A DNA stretch of 44,768 bases from Fragilaria crotonensis. Lineage: Eukaryota > Bacillariophyta > Fragilariophyceae > Fragilariales > Fragilariaceae. The DNA lies in assembly GCA_022925895.1 (NCBI GenBank), contig JAKSYS010000517.1, forward strand, positions 1 to 44,768. Direction: 5' to 3'. The position numbers and the translations under genes were made by a program. The notes under the pieces are model-generated. The model searched no databases. It saw nothing but the letters and a program-made list of their open reading frames with translations, and had not been told where the DNA came from. Positions 32,324 to 43,330 of the stretch are shown in pieces. The first letter of the stretch is position 1. Each line of letters begins with the position of its first letter.

Positions 32324-32575
32324 TGAAGACGTGTGAATAAAAGATGTCGTGTCGACGACCTGGGTTTGTTTCTAACTCAGATTGGTCAATGGCCACATGC
32401 TATGCTTAAACATTGTGTGCAATTTTTCTGCTATTTGCTGCACATTAACACACCACCACTCTCTTGGGTTCGTATGATTGGATGACTATGATATACTGCT
32501 TGGTCGTCTGACTCTATGTAAACCTAACCATTGTTTATTACTTCATGCTACTGATCATCGCTGTAGCCATGTTGT
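32324..32575 (+). repeat. Duplicated 3' flank of transporter copy 4
   Basis: Collinear with 28437-28700 downstream of copy 3. See that entry for shared words. Confidence 0.75.
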
Positions 32576-32581
32576 GTCCCT

Positions 32582-32623
32582 CCTAGGATGAACTAGGTAA
32601 ATTACTACCTAGTTCATCTTAGG
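32582..32623. repeat. 18-bp inverted repeat (hairpin)
   Basis: The left arm CCTAGGATGAACTAGGTA (32582-32599) and right arm 32606-32623 pair at 17 of 18 positions around a 6-nt loop. It lies about 260 bp after the stop of transporter copy 4, at the edge of the duplicated flank. It could be a transcript-end structure or the scar of an excised element. Confidence 0.75.
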
Positions 32624-33120
32624 TAGTAGTATACCATAGATTACTACCTTGAAGCATGAAGGAACTTGATCTGATCTGGTAAGTACTGCAACTCTTGATG
32701 CCATGGTTACTACACGCCTTTTGTCAACTAGTGGAGGTATACACGAGAACGGCACCTCTCCTTGCCATGCTTTGGCCCCGATGTCTAAGTTGTTGATCCT
32801 TTCTACATCTTTCAATAGGCATTGGAGTAGATCGGCACCAGTGTCGGAGCTCAAGCTACCCGATACCATCTCTCATCAAAGCGATACAAGGACGGCTATT
32901 GGCCATCCGCATCACATTCGCCTTCGACCTCACTCTCGCTAGAACTTCGGATGCCATTCGCCCCGCACCGGCTGGTCCGGGTGACAAATGATAGTACGTT
33001 ACTGTTGTACTGGATTACCGAATTACAGTACAGCTCATACATGTTCCCAACAAAGAATCAGTTTTGTGGTTTTGTGACGTCACCATATAACCACTGGCAT
33101 GCAGTACAGTATGATAGTCG
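32624..33120. other. Spacer between the transporter array and the LTR element
   Basis: No supported gene. Frames of about 80 codons on both strands (32609-32942) are not recognisable. Confidence 0.4.
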
Positions 33121-33125
33121 TTCCG
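33121..33125. other. Target-site duplication, left copy (TTCCG)
   Basis: The 5 bp before the 5' LTR are TTCCG. The two bases after the 3' LTR (44767-44768) are TT, as expected for the same duplication cut by the window end. Confidence 0.6.
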
Positions 33126-33719
33126 TGTTAGGATTCTACCGTCACTCTGTCACACTGTCTCTTGTCTTACTGTAAGGTTAAATACCATACGGTAATACAG
33201 TCGACAGTCCTTTATTTTTCTTAGTCTGTCCGTGACCCGTTCCCGTAGAATTCTACGGATCAGAACCTGGTACTACCGGTCTGCAACACAAAACTATTTG
33301 AATTTACTTCCTATGTAATTCAAATCATGAGTGTTGTTGATAACTTCAACAACACTCTTTTTACTATGGACAACACTTCCCAAACACCACTCAGGAAGTG
33401 GGACTAAGACAACACTTCATTTGTGAGACTCCAACTAATGTTGCAAGTCTCACCTTCATTTTTCATCCCAATTCATCTTACAATTTTCACAAACCAAAAA
33501 CAGTAAAGGCCTTTACTAGTTAGCATCTACATTTTCTACATCTTTGTACCAACAAATCTACCGCCATGGTGTATGTCTACAAAACACCATCGCCTAAAGC
33601 TGGACGATCCGTCAGGTTCGCTTCCTCACCCGTCAAGTCCAACGTTAGACTTCTAGGTCCTACTAACCTTAAGTCTACCGTCGGCCAGTACTCGTGTACC
33701 GATCACACGAACACTGTCA
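33126..33719 (+). repeat. 5' LTR
   Basis: 594 bp, TG...CA ends. The match with the right LTR stops exactly after TGTCA. It contains a CGTAGAATTCTACG palindrome (about 33244-33257) and, unusually, the initiator ATG of the first ORF at 33566. Confidence 0.9.
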
Positions 33720-35890
33720 TGGTTGCTCGCCTCGAACCACCGGTCCAAGGCTCTACCGTCGAGAGAAATCACTCGTCCGATCATTGGGCGAACCTTCGTA
33801 CGGCCGTTAACAATTTGAGTTTAACTGCTATTAATTTCCCTCTCCTCACGGACTCGCCAGCAGCAAATTTAAACTCCCCATTGAAGAACAGAAGCTTCCC
33901 CAAGTCCACCATGAAGAACGCCATCCCGCCCACCCTTGCCCCTCGCATCTCTAGGTCCGCCCGTAAGGCCGAAGACCGCGATGCCTTCGACGATAACGTC
34001 GACGTCCGCGCCCCCATCGGCGCGAATCCTGTCCCTCCCGATACGCCAACCTATCCTGGCCTCTATCATGGAGCCTTAGCTTTCGGATCTCCCAGAGGAT
34101 CCAAGCATCAACGTGTCCACCGTTTTCCTTCTCCCAACACTACCCCTGATGACGATCAGGATCAACCAATTAAGAAGAAGAGGCGCACCTCCATCAAGAA
34201 AGGTCCCCAAGCCGCCTACCATGCCAACAATTCCGACGACAATTTCGACCAGATCATCCAGGAGGATCGCAACCTCCACTTCCATGAGCGCAACAACAAG
34301 ATTGCAGCTCCATCCAACCAGGGCACCAACATTAGCCACAGGGCTACCACTCCAACCAAGATGGCTGCAAAGATGCAAGCCACTTCTCCAACTACTCCAA
34401 CTACTACTTTAACCACTACGGATGACAACAAAAAGGGCACAACTACTGAACCAGAACATGAAACTACAAAGCATTATGCATCTACCAATGTTGTCTACAA
34501 GGACATTGGACCTACAGATGATAATAAGGAGGACAACAACAGCAACAACAGGACTACAGTTACTACAACTACCAATTTGGGCAAATGCACTAATTTCAAC
34601 AACATGGCACCAAAATCCACAACCAACGTCGCGCACTCCGATGCCGCCATCCAAACACCAACACAGGAACTCGTTTCGCCTCCTACGGCTACCTCGAAGC
34701 GCAGGCATCGCGCTCGCAGATTTTATCCCCGTCGTCGCCCGCGCACGTCGCGACCCCAAATCGATCCATACGACGATCCGACGTCGCTGCAATACCTCTC
34801 TCGAGACATCCTGGATTTAATTGATGACGCTTTTTCCAACTCTTCTTTCCGCCTCTTGCTCCGTCCCGACAACGAAGGCGATTCGCGCCCGAGCTCGCTT
34901 GTAAGAACCGATCAGCACGCGCCGAATTCCGATCAGCACTTATCCCACTATCACAACAACTTGAAGTTGGACATCATCGATATGGCTCGCTACGTTTGCA
35001 CAATTCACATGTTCACCGAAGATGAGGAGCCAATTAAAGCCTCATATTCCCTGGGGACGATCCAAGACGACGTTGACGAGATCATCAGAGCCACGGGGAA
35101 CATGTATTTGATGTCAGTTCAAAACACACTCACCATGATCGCACACGCGCTGGTACGCCACACTACGCGATGCCAGGCGCCACAGTACAGCCTTCTCAGC
35201 AACATCCCCGAATTTGAGCGAATTCGAAGCGACAGATCTCGAGAAACGACTGTTCAAAGTTCTAAGAGTCATTTCGGCACTTTGGTGGGTACCGACAACT
35301 CTGCAGACTCGCGACTCAAAACTATGACGTCTGATGAGAACCGTGATAACGGCTCTGCTACCCAGCAATTTTGTACTGATTTTTCCCCGATTGACCCAGA
35401 AATCCCGGATTCCCCCAAAACTCCCACAGCTACCTCGCCCACGTTCTACGAACTATACCCCGAGTACAGCCCCTGCTCTTTTCCGGAATCCGATCCCGAA
35501 CCAACTCGCAACGACAACTCAACAACCCTCGATTCCGTTTCAAAATTTTCCACGTCAAGTCCGATTCCTGACGTCGTTTTGGAGATTTCCGATTCTGTGA
35601 AACGTTCCGTTAACGGTTCTAACGCATCGCTCTCGTACTGTGCTGCCGTTGACACGGGAAACGCAGCTACTGTCGTTCGTACCGCGGTTTCCTCCCCCAA
35701 CCCACAACAATGGGCCTGCAGAGCCCACAATCCGACCGTTTCCTCTGAGACTTTGACCTATTTGGATGTTCAGCACCCTGTCCCAATCAAATTGGAAGAT
35801 TTGCCAAGCTCCCAAGCTGATGATACCGATGTTTTCCTTGCCGATCATTGTTACTCCTGCAGTAATAATGACTCAACTAGAAACTGTTAA
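33566..35890 (+). CDS. Retrotransposon ORF1, N-terminal intact part (unknown function, starts in the LTR)
   Basis: The ATG at 33566 lies in a strong context (ACCGCCATGG). The frame stays open for 774 codons, of which the first 51 are inside the LTR; the next cross the primer-binding site. The product is Ser/Thr/Asn/Pro-rich with basic patches (KKKRRTSIKKG, KRRHRARRFYPRRRPRTSR), which could be nuclear-localisation or nucleic-acid-binding stretches. A helical region follows (SLQYLSRDILDLIDDAF, KLDIIDMARYVCTIHMF). A TAA at 35888 ends it, but the same frame continues afterwards with a DPDPEPMDIVEDDLD-type acidic sequence for about 65 codons. The stop may therefore be a mutation, or a read-through point. 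No zinc knuckle, protease or capsid motif is visible. It resembles nothing I can name. Confidence 0.7.
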   Translation: MVYVYKTPSPKAGRSVRFASSPVKSNVRLLGPTNLKSTVGQYSCTDHTNTVMVARLEPPVQGSTVERNHSSDHWANLRTAVNNLSLTAINFPLLTDSPAANLNSPLKNRSFPKSTMKNAIPPTLAPRISRSARKAEDRDAFDDNVDVRAPIGANPVPPDTPTYPGLYHGALAFGSPRGSKHQRVHRFPSPNTTPDDDQDQPIKKKRRTSIKKGPQAAYHANNSDDNFDQIIQEDRNLHFHERNNKIAAPSNQGTNISHRATTPTKMAAKMQATSPTTPTTTLTTTDDNKKGTTTEPEHETTKHYASTNVVYKDIGPTDDNKEDNNSNNRTTVTTTTNLGKCTNFNNMAPKSTTNVAHSDAAIQTPTQELVSPPTATSKRRHRARRFYPRRRPRTSRPQIDPYDDPTSLQYLSRDILDLIDDAFSNSSFRLLLRPDNEGDSRPSSLVRTDQHAPNSDQHLSHYHNNLKLDIIDMARYVCTIHMFTEDEEPIKASYSLGTIQDDVDEIIRATGNMYLMSVQNTLTMIAHALVRHTTRCQAPQYSLLSNIPEFERIRSDRSRETTVQSSKSHFGTLVGTDNSADSRLKTMTSDENRDNGSATQQFCTDFSPIDPEIPDSPKTPTATSPTFYELYPEYSPCSFPESDPEPTRNDNSTTLDSVSKFSTSSPIPDVVLEISDSVKRSVNGSNASLSYCAAVDTGNAATVVRTAVSSPNPQQWACRAHNPTVSSETLTYLDVQHPVPIKLEDLPSSQADDTDVFLADHCYSCSNNDSTRNC
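33720..33738 (+). promoter_or_regulatory. Candidate primer-binding site
   Basis: TGGTTGCTCGCCTCGAACC follows the LTR end with no gap and starts with TGG, as expected for pairing to a tRNA 3' CCA. The first 12 nt would pair with a tRNA ending GGCGAGCAACCA. The apparent complement of a T-loop (GGTTCGA) further in does not have normal tRNA spacing, so only the first part may be real pairing. The site lies inside the coding frame of ORF1. Confidence 0.6.
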
Positions 35891-38049
35891 CTTTATCCTG
35901 ATGCCGACCCAGATCCGCTACCAGAAGTTGCAAACGACCCTGATCCCGAACCAATGGACATTGTTGAAGATGATCTTGACAATAATGGCGACGCTAACCG
36001 AGATATTGGTGAACCTAATGAGGTACCAAGTGCAGCTATACAACAACTTGTCAGACTACTGCCTCCTCTCGCCTCCCCACCGTTGCGATCCGCCAACCCT
36101 TGACACCATTCATCACCACCCTTTTCGGATGTTCCAACACTTCCATCACATTCCGTCACGCAACCTGTTTTTCACCGAGGCAATGCTAATGGACACAATC
36201 AACGGCACGATTCACCTTCGCGACCTACCGCTTTGCGTTCGCACAAGTGCAACTATCTCTGCCTTTTGCATCAACACACTCGCCGACCCACCCAAACTCA
36301 ACATCATCCGTGGCCTCGACAAGCACTTCATCCACCACATCCTACGTCACGTCATACGCGATCACATGTATATCGACGAACTAATTTCCGGCACCAACAT
36401 CCCACTTCTGAACGTACAACCCGATAAGCTCTTGCTCCTACGTAGCATGAAGCACACCCTCAATCGCGCTACCAACATGGTCGTCCAGCACCTTAACGAC
36501 CAACAACGCTCCCAGTTCCTGCCCCGCCGCACTCCGCGAGCATTCAGCGACATTGACGACGCGTTCCACGACGACCCCCCAGACTGTCCGATGGAAACAC
36601 GATGCGCAGTCGCCATCATCTACGCGCTCAGATTACTATACATCACGCATCACCGCAACTATTTCAACCGCGACCATGGACTAGCTGAGCACTACTTTTA
36701 TCCGGACCATCTATTCGCAATCGCAAAGGAAATCAAGTCAACTGCCACCGCTCTAAGTCTCCTTCCCAATACAACAACCTTCAACCTCCTGCCCTGTTTT
36801 GTTCACGATGCCTTTGACGAAGTCGACGACCTATTCCCGGAACATCCTCGGCCACCGCTCTGATCAATATTATCGCGACAAACTGCCCTATCTCCAAACG
36901 GAATTCGAACTCGTGCAACCTTATGTAACGGACTACATCAATTCTTTCCCAACGCCATCCACCGAAGCCAAAGAGATTGCGTCTGACCGAGCCTGCGAAT
37001 TGATTAACGTCGCCCTTTTCAACATGCTATCATCCATCGTATGTCAAAAAGCGTTCCAAGCAACCTGAACTCAACAACAACCAAGTTTTCATTGGCAACC
37101 TCCCCTGCAGACATGTTCCTTTCCAGTTTTGCTACCTGCTACCCTATGATCACCAAACCTTCTGATGTCCAACTGACCTTTGACAATGTTACTGAAGATA
37201 CTTTGGCCATCAATCATGTGATTTGCAATCCCCTCATCCTTCAGGAGCTCATCTCCATGAACCGACGACAGCAACCTCTCTCGTACATGGAGATTTACAA
37301 CCGCCTCACCCGATAGCAACCGACAACGATTCCATTGACTTCCTGCCCCATTTGAATACGTTCTATTCCGAGTTGTGCAACTGCTTCATCCCAAAGATCC
37401 AACTGGCATTATCAGAGAGAACTACCCACCCACCAATGTTGTTATTTTCCAGGGCTCCCACTCCAAGCTCCCACCTACTGCTTTGGCTCCCCAACTGAAA
37501 TTGCTATCCCAACCTCCAACAACTGGTTGCTTTCCCATCAACCTTGACCATTCTGGAGATCCCATCATTGTCAACAATATTTCTGGTGAAGCCTACAATC
37601 GTTCCACAGTTCAACGCCTCTTTCGGACCCAGACTGCCAAACCAATTCATCTGATCAAGTTAATGACCCGGATTGGGACCACGCCACACTGCCGATTTAC
37701 GTCGCCACCCGATGCCGACTTGTACCACGTTGCCTGCGACCCCAAACGCATCCCGTTTTCCTTGGCTGTCCGCTTGATTCCAGTTTATACCACAGGCCCC
37801 AGTGGACAGACTATTTATCAAGCATGGGCTCTTCCACACCTTAACAATGCCCTCCATGATCCTGAGCTGCAACTATTCAACAATTTCTCTTACTACCACA
37901 CTGCAAAGGAAAACCACCCTGAGTTCCCATTCATTGATCTCATGGGATCTGATTCACCTGTTCCAAACTATGGTGAGTCTAGTTCACATGTTTACATTAT
38001 CCTGGTTGTTATGCTGGTTACTTACCTCTTTCTATCTGTGACAGTCTAA
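35891..38049 (+). pseudogene. Retrotransposon ORF1, continuation with frameshifts and a C-terminal membrane segment
   Basis: After the stop at 35888 coding continues in frame to about 36104, then in other frames at about 36100-36863, 36799-37068, 37041-37316 and 37375-38049. The pieces are protein-like: TINGTIHLRDLPLCVRTS and HFIHHILRHVIRDHMYIDEL; then TDYINSFPTPSTEAKEI; then ADMFLSSFATCYPMITKP; then a last 224-codon frame ending in a strongly hydrophobic stretch (VYIILVVMLVTYLFLSV) just before the stop. That end looks like a transmembrane anchor. Position before gag is unusual, because env-like frames of other copia lineages lie after pol. Function is unknown; no relation to a known envelope protein can be claimed from sequence. 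Confidence 0.6.
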
Positions 38050-38137
38050 GCTGTCACAATCAGATAGAATCAGTTGCGCAATAACAATATAATTACCTTT
38101 CAACAGGATAATAGTACATTTTCTGGACACATTTTGC

Positions 38138-40345
38138 ATGTCTTGCCGTTTCAACTCGCCGTTCATCTTTATTATCGGATCCGACTCGAACCCCGGACCC
38201 CAGGACGAAATTCCTGCACAAACGACCCGCAAACGCAAATTTTGCACCAAACGAACCCCAAACTGCAATTTTTACACACGACGAACACGGCGACGAAATT
38301 CCTGCGCAAAATGACACTACCGGCGAAAATCCAACGCAAAACGACACCACAGCCCGGAAATTCACTCCCAACAGCTAATTTCCGACGCAGAAACTACATA
38401 CGACGAACACGCACAAACAACTCAACAACTGCCGGAACTCAACCAAATCTCGCATTTTACCACCAAACTCGCCCGAAACAAGCAGTTCACACCGAAACAC
38501 CTCCAACTCGCCTCCAACTGCGAAATCAACAACTGGGCCTCTAAAACGCTTCTCCGATGCATTTTCAGGCATTCTCACGCCGAAAAACGTAAAATTACCT
38601 CACAATCCGGACGCCACCGACTCGAACCCACAACCTCCGATTTCGACAACCGACGACACCCAAAATTATACCTACCAAAAGTTCCCACCCCAAAATTCGA
38701 ACCCCCAACCACCAAATCCGTCGCAAAATCTTTCGCAACCCCAAAATCAACACAACGAAATTATTCAACCTCCCAGCACGAAATCTGCCAAACCTACGCA
38801 AAAATCACCTAATTTTGGAAACGACGACCAAAACCCCAAAATGCACCAAAACCGTGCAACACGCCCAACTCCACGCCAGGCGACCCACGCAACCTTCACA
38901 TACCCTCCCACTGTTGAAACCTTCTTTGATGAGGACACAGACCATGATTCAGAAGAAGAACCAAGCACATTCAACACACATCCCTGATGCGCTCACATCA
39001 TCAACGCGAACCGATTTTACTTATCCGCCAATCGAGGACCTCACGAAAACACTTTTGAAATACGCCAAAAATGCTAACCTTCGCAAATTGGCCTACCCAA
39101 CCGACCTTCAAGCACGCCGCCGACACTTTAACACCTTCATTGACAACCTTCGAATTGTTTGTAACATTTCCCGTGGACGCGCCAAGTCTTTGATCTTTGG
39201 CCAAAACAAGTGTCCTATTCACACCCTTTGTTGGCACTGCTATCTACAATTTGATCTTCACAAACGTTTGACCCTTGCCAGAAACACATCATTGATGGCC
39301 CACCAGATGCTCGAACTGCAATTCTAACTCTTCGACGCCACTGCGCTCCGCTAACTCCTGATCATGTTGAACGAACTCGTGAAGCTTTCTGCTCCATCAA
39401 ACAACCACATCATGAAGTCGCAACCTCCTACCTCAACCGCATTCGCCTTCTCACGCGCGACTGCTATCATGCTGGAATACCCAACACTGACGCCGAACTT
39501 ATCAAACGCACCGTTCGTGGGAAGCAATCACTCCTTCTACGCCGCATCCTACCAACTTCGAGCGCCGACATACGTCGCGCAGAACTGAATGACGAAGCTC
39601 TCACCATTCGCCGAACTCGAAAGCCATCTCCTGAACATTGACGAATCCCGTGGCCTCACACTCCCATCCCAAAACCACCGCACTACAACCAACACGCCAA
39701 CGCTGCCCGTGGTCACCACTCCCACCATTTTCAACCGCGCCACAACCAAACTACCCAACGTATTTTCACAAAGACAACAACAAGCTTTCAGTTCCATCCT
39801 TCGACCTTATTCCAATCCCAGCAGCAACAATCAAAACCGCAACCAACCACCGCGACCACGCAAAACCATTCGCGCCCGTTCCGACCTCCTACAAATCCTT
39901 CGCGACCACCATTCAACAACTCGAATCAACGTCGTCCACCACCACCCTCCCGCGGCCATCCAACCAGCCTCAACGAAACAATCGACCACCTTTCCGACCG
40001 ACGTCGAGCCCCAATCAACGTCCATCTCCCAACGGATCTAACAACAACCATTCGCGCAACCCTTCCAATGCCGCTACAATCGTCTGCAATAACTGCGGAC
40101 GCCGGCCACTATGCGCGCAACTGTACAAACCCCAGATCCAACCAAAACAATCGCTCCACCAACCCTCAAAGACCATCCAACAATGAAACGCTGCCCCCGC
40201 AACCAACAACGCGCCTACTTCATCACTGACTCTAAAACTCACCAGACCAATCAAGATACCACCACCAAGCCTTTTCAGCCTCATCTTTTGACAACACTGA
40301 TGGTCACCCATCCAACATCCCTTGGCCCAATCCTGACCTACCTCA
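38138..40345 (+). pseudogene. Retrotransposon gag region with CCHC zinc knuckle
   Basis: A possible start is the ATG at 38138, followed by a hydrophobic run and GSDSNPGP, a weak 2A-like motif. Next comes a low-complexity A/C-rich stretch (38200-38990), rich in Asn, Thr, Gln, Arg and Lys. Capsid-like pieces follow at 39001-39330 (RKLAYPTDLQARRRHFNTF, IDNLRIVCNISRG) and 39370-39600 (EVATSYLNRIRLLTRDCYHAG, ELIKRTVRGKQSLLLRR). A knuckle is split by a frame change at about 40087-40131: CNNCG in one frame, GHYARNC in another, which together fit C-x2-C-x4-H-x4-C if 2 nt are missing. Several frame changes mean no full Gag is made as written. Confidence 0.7.
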
Positions 40346-40861
40346 GATGACCATCAACCAACCTCTCCTTGACAGAGATTATCTACCATCTGCCAATCAT
40401 TCTCCTCCCACCTCTGGAGCCACAGCATACTTTCCAGATGATCCCCAATCACCATACCAAAGATTTGGTCCCCACATCTTGAAAACTGGCTACCTGACAG
40501 TGGTGCTACCAGCCATTACACTCCACTCTTCAGCGACCTCCACGATGTCGAACCCTGTGTTCCAATCTCCTTAGCTGATGGCAGCACCAAGATGTCCACC
40601 CACAAAGGCACAACTGCATGCCACTTCACCACTGATGATGGCCTCAAGTCCATCCTAGGACTCACTGATGTCTACTATGTTGAAGGTCTCAGCCACAGAC
40701 TCCTCTCCTTAACTGCTCTATCATGCACCCAAAACTTCAGTGTCCTGATCAAGAACAGAGCCACAACAATCCAACTCCCAAATGGTTCCACATACACTTG
40801 GCCAATACTGACCAGAGAACTCTTCATCACAACAAGCCTTCTCAACCATCTCCAACTCTAA
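40346..40861 (+). pseudogene. Retrotransposon aspartic protease region
   Basis: DSGATSHYT at 40496 onward is the copia-type protease active site. A downstream frame (40592-40861) carries the strands (LTDVYYVEGLSHRLLSLTAL) and the end of the domain. A frame change lies between the active-site motif and that frame. Almost no CpG occurs between about 40570 and 40920. Confidence 0.75.
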
Positions 40862-42050
40862 CCTACCTCTGACCCTGACTCTGAACCTGATGAACAACAT
40901 TTTGATGACACTACACCCCTGTTGACACCGATCAACGCCGTTCAGTCACCGCCCTACCTTTGGAACTCATCTACCGACGACTTGCTTTCCGAAATTTCCG
41001 CAATCTTATGGTCGGATCCCTTCACCAAACATGGAATGACCATGTCTTGACACCTACTGTTGATCACAACTCCTGGCCTCTACGCATTTCAATCAGCCAA
41101 AAACGTGCCCGCAACAAAACTCCTCAACGCCAAGGCACTGAACCTTTCCACCGCCTTCATCTTGACCTAATGCGCAACCCTTTCCGCTATGGTCTCACAA
41201 CCAATACCAACTTTTCAGCCTACTTGTTCATTGTCACAACACCTGGCAAACTAACAGGTTGGATTGGTCTCCCAACTGAAAGCACAGCTTCCATTATTAC
41301 TGCTCTAAAGCAATGGCTAACTGACACAGAACTCCTTGGCCGCACCCAATCTGTCCGTTTTATCCGCACTGATGCTGGATCTGCTTTCACCTCAACCAAA
41401 TTCATTTCTGAATGCACTTCACTTGGTATCAAAGTTGAAGCTGCAGCACCTGAACATCAAGAAATGAATGGCATTTGGCGAAGCCAAATGGCGAAGTCCA
41501 CAACACTGCCAACATCCTTCTGAACAATGCAAGACTAGGAGGTGCTTCCATCATGCCCATGCCTATGCTGTTCAAATCCTCAATGTCTGCCCAGCCAAGA
41601 ATGTTATTGACCAAGATGGCAACCCAACAACTCCCTATCAATACAGCTTTCAACGCAAGCCTTCCCTCGCCAACTTCCGCGTCTTCGGATGTCCAACATT
41701 CTTCAAACGCTACGAACCAACCTTCCGCAACAAACTTATAACCTACAAGCAACAACTCCAACGTGCATCCCGCGGAATTTTCCTTGGATTTCCCGACAAC
41801 TCTGCAGGCTGGTTAATCTACTCGCCAGACCAACCCCAAAGCCTCATCATAACCCATGACGCCTACTTCGATGAAGACTTCAACTCCGCTCTCTGTTTCG
41901 ATTCCAAACCTTTGCTGGAGCCACCCATCCGCTCCCACTTCAATCCGCATGGACTTCGTGACACCCAGAGAACTCTGAACCATCTACCTACCATCAAACT
42001 GGCTCTGCAGCCAACCTTGGTAACCCACCATCAACTTCATTGATACCTCC
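40862..42050 (+). pseudogene. Retrotransposon integrase region
   Basis: The DDE core is visible: HLDLMRNPF (first Asp at 41164-41166), FIRTDAGSAF (second Asp at 41371-41373) and, after a frame change at about 41475, the APEHQEMNG / GEAKWR segment with the expected Glu. The C-terminal part (41560-42000) reads QILNVCPAKNVIDQDG, PSLANFRVFGCPTFF and RGIFLGFPDNSAGWLIY, typical of copia integrase tails. The N-terminal HHCC zinc-binding motif is not clear. One or more indels split it. Confidence 0.85.
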
Positions 42051-43330
42051 AACCATCATTCTTCCTCCCTGCCATCCCTGAAACTGATGACAATGCCCAT
42101 GAAGATGATCCACCACCTTCTACACTTGCTGCAATCAAACATACAACTCCTCCACATGGTCCAACACCACCCACACCACATCAAATCAACTTTGTCACCC
42201 ATCAACAACATCATTCCCAACTCCACAAGATGATGACCATCTACTCCAAGAATGCAATGAAGATCTACCAACTATTGATCCCATTCACTCTGCCATGATG
42301 ACAATTGACAACTCTCCCAGCAACAATCCACAAGCCAACCCCCAGGAACCTGTGGACAAATACCTTCCAGAACCTCAGTCTCAAAGCTGTCCTCAAACTT
42401 GATGATAATGTCCGCAATGCTTGGCTACATGCAATCAAAATGGAGATCAAGAACCTCATTGACCATGATACCTTCATCCTTGACAAACTCCACACAAAGA
42501 TGAACTCATTATCCCAGTCAAACTTGTACTCAAAGCAAAACAAACTGCAACTGGAAAACTTGACAAACTAAAAGCCCGCCTTGTCGCCCGTGGCGACCTG
42601 GAGAAACGTCTCCTGAAAAGAGTCAAAGCCATCAACCAACAACGACTCCTTGAACAACGCCAAGAAATTGCTGAATCTACCAATTCACCTGGCACTCCAA
42701 AACCTATACCTGTTGAACCACTCATGTATGAAGACACCTGGTCACCCTGTGCATCTGCAAGAGGGGTCAAACTATTCATTGCAACCATCTGTGCATCCAG
42801 AAGAAGTGTCAAGAGTGCTGACTTCATTGGTGCCTACCTCCAAGCCAAAGTTATTGGCCGCCACTTTGTGAAACTGCCATTGGAATACGCCTATCACTTC
42901 CTGAATACGCTAAATTCTTTGGCTCCCCAATGTTACTGAACAAAGGAATCTACGGTCTCGTCTACTCGGCAAATATTGGAACATTGAATTTTCGGAATGG
43001 CTCTACTCCCAAGGCTTTATCCAATCTCCTTCCGAACCGTCTTATTTTGTCCGATACGACAAACACAATCAATGGCTCCGTCTCCTATTTTTCGCCGATG
43101 ATATGCTCTACGCTGGAAGCAACGATTCCATCGAAAAACAATTTGAAGATTCCGTCCGCAATCGCTTCGATGTCAAATTCCTCGGACCTGCGCAATGGTT
43201 CCAAATGCGTATCCACAAACACTGACTCAAGCTATACTCTGATCAACACCGCTACGTTTTGAATACTCTCCAACGTTATGACCCGAATTCCGAATTCCCG
43301 AACGCGATACCCCTTTCCTCCCGACTACAC
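42051..43330 (+). pseudogene. Retrotransposon reverse transcriptase region
   Basis: Copia-type RT pieces appear in order: NAWLHAIKMEIKNLIDHDTF (about 42415-42475), KLKARLVARGD (about 42570), SADFIGAYLQAKVIGRHFVKLP (about 42816-42880), LLNKGIYGLVYS, then LFFADDMLYAG with the catalytic Asp pair at 43097-43102, and FDVKFLGPAQWFQM. Frame changes occur between most of them. A hydrophilic linker (42051-42400) precedes the domain and contains no CpG over about 400 bp. Confidence 0.85.

Noticed and set aside
33781-36159. Several 60-130 codon minus-strand frames under the copia ORF1
   Set aside because: Antisense shadows of a Ser/Thr/Pro-rich gene; they show no independent motifs.
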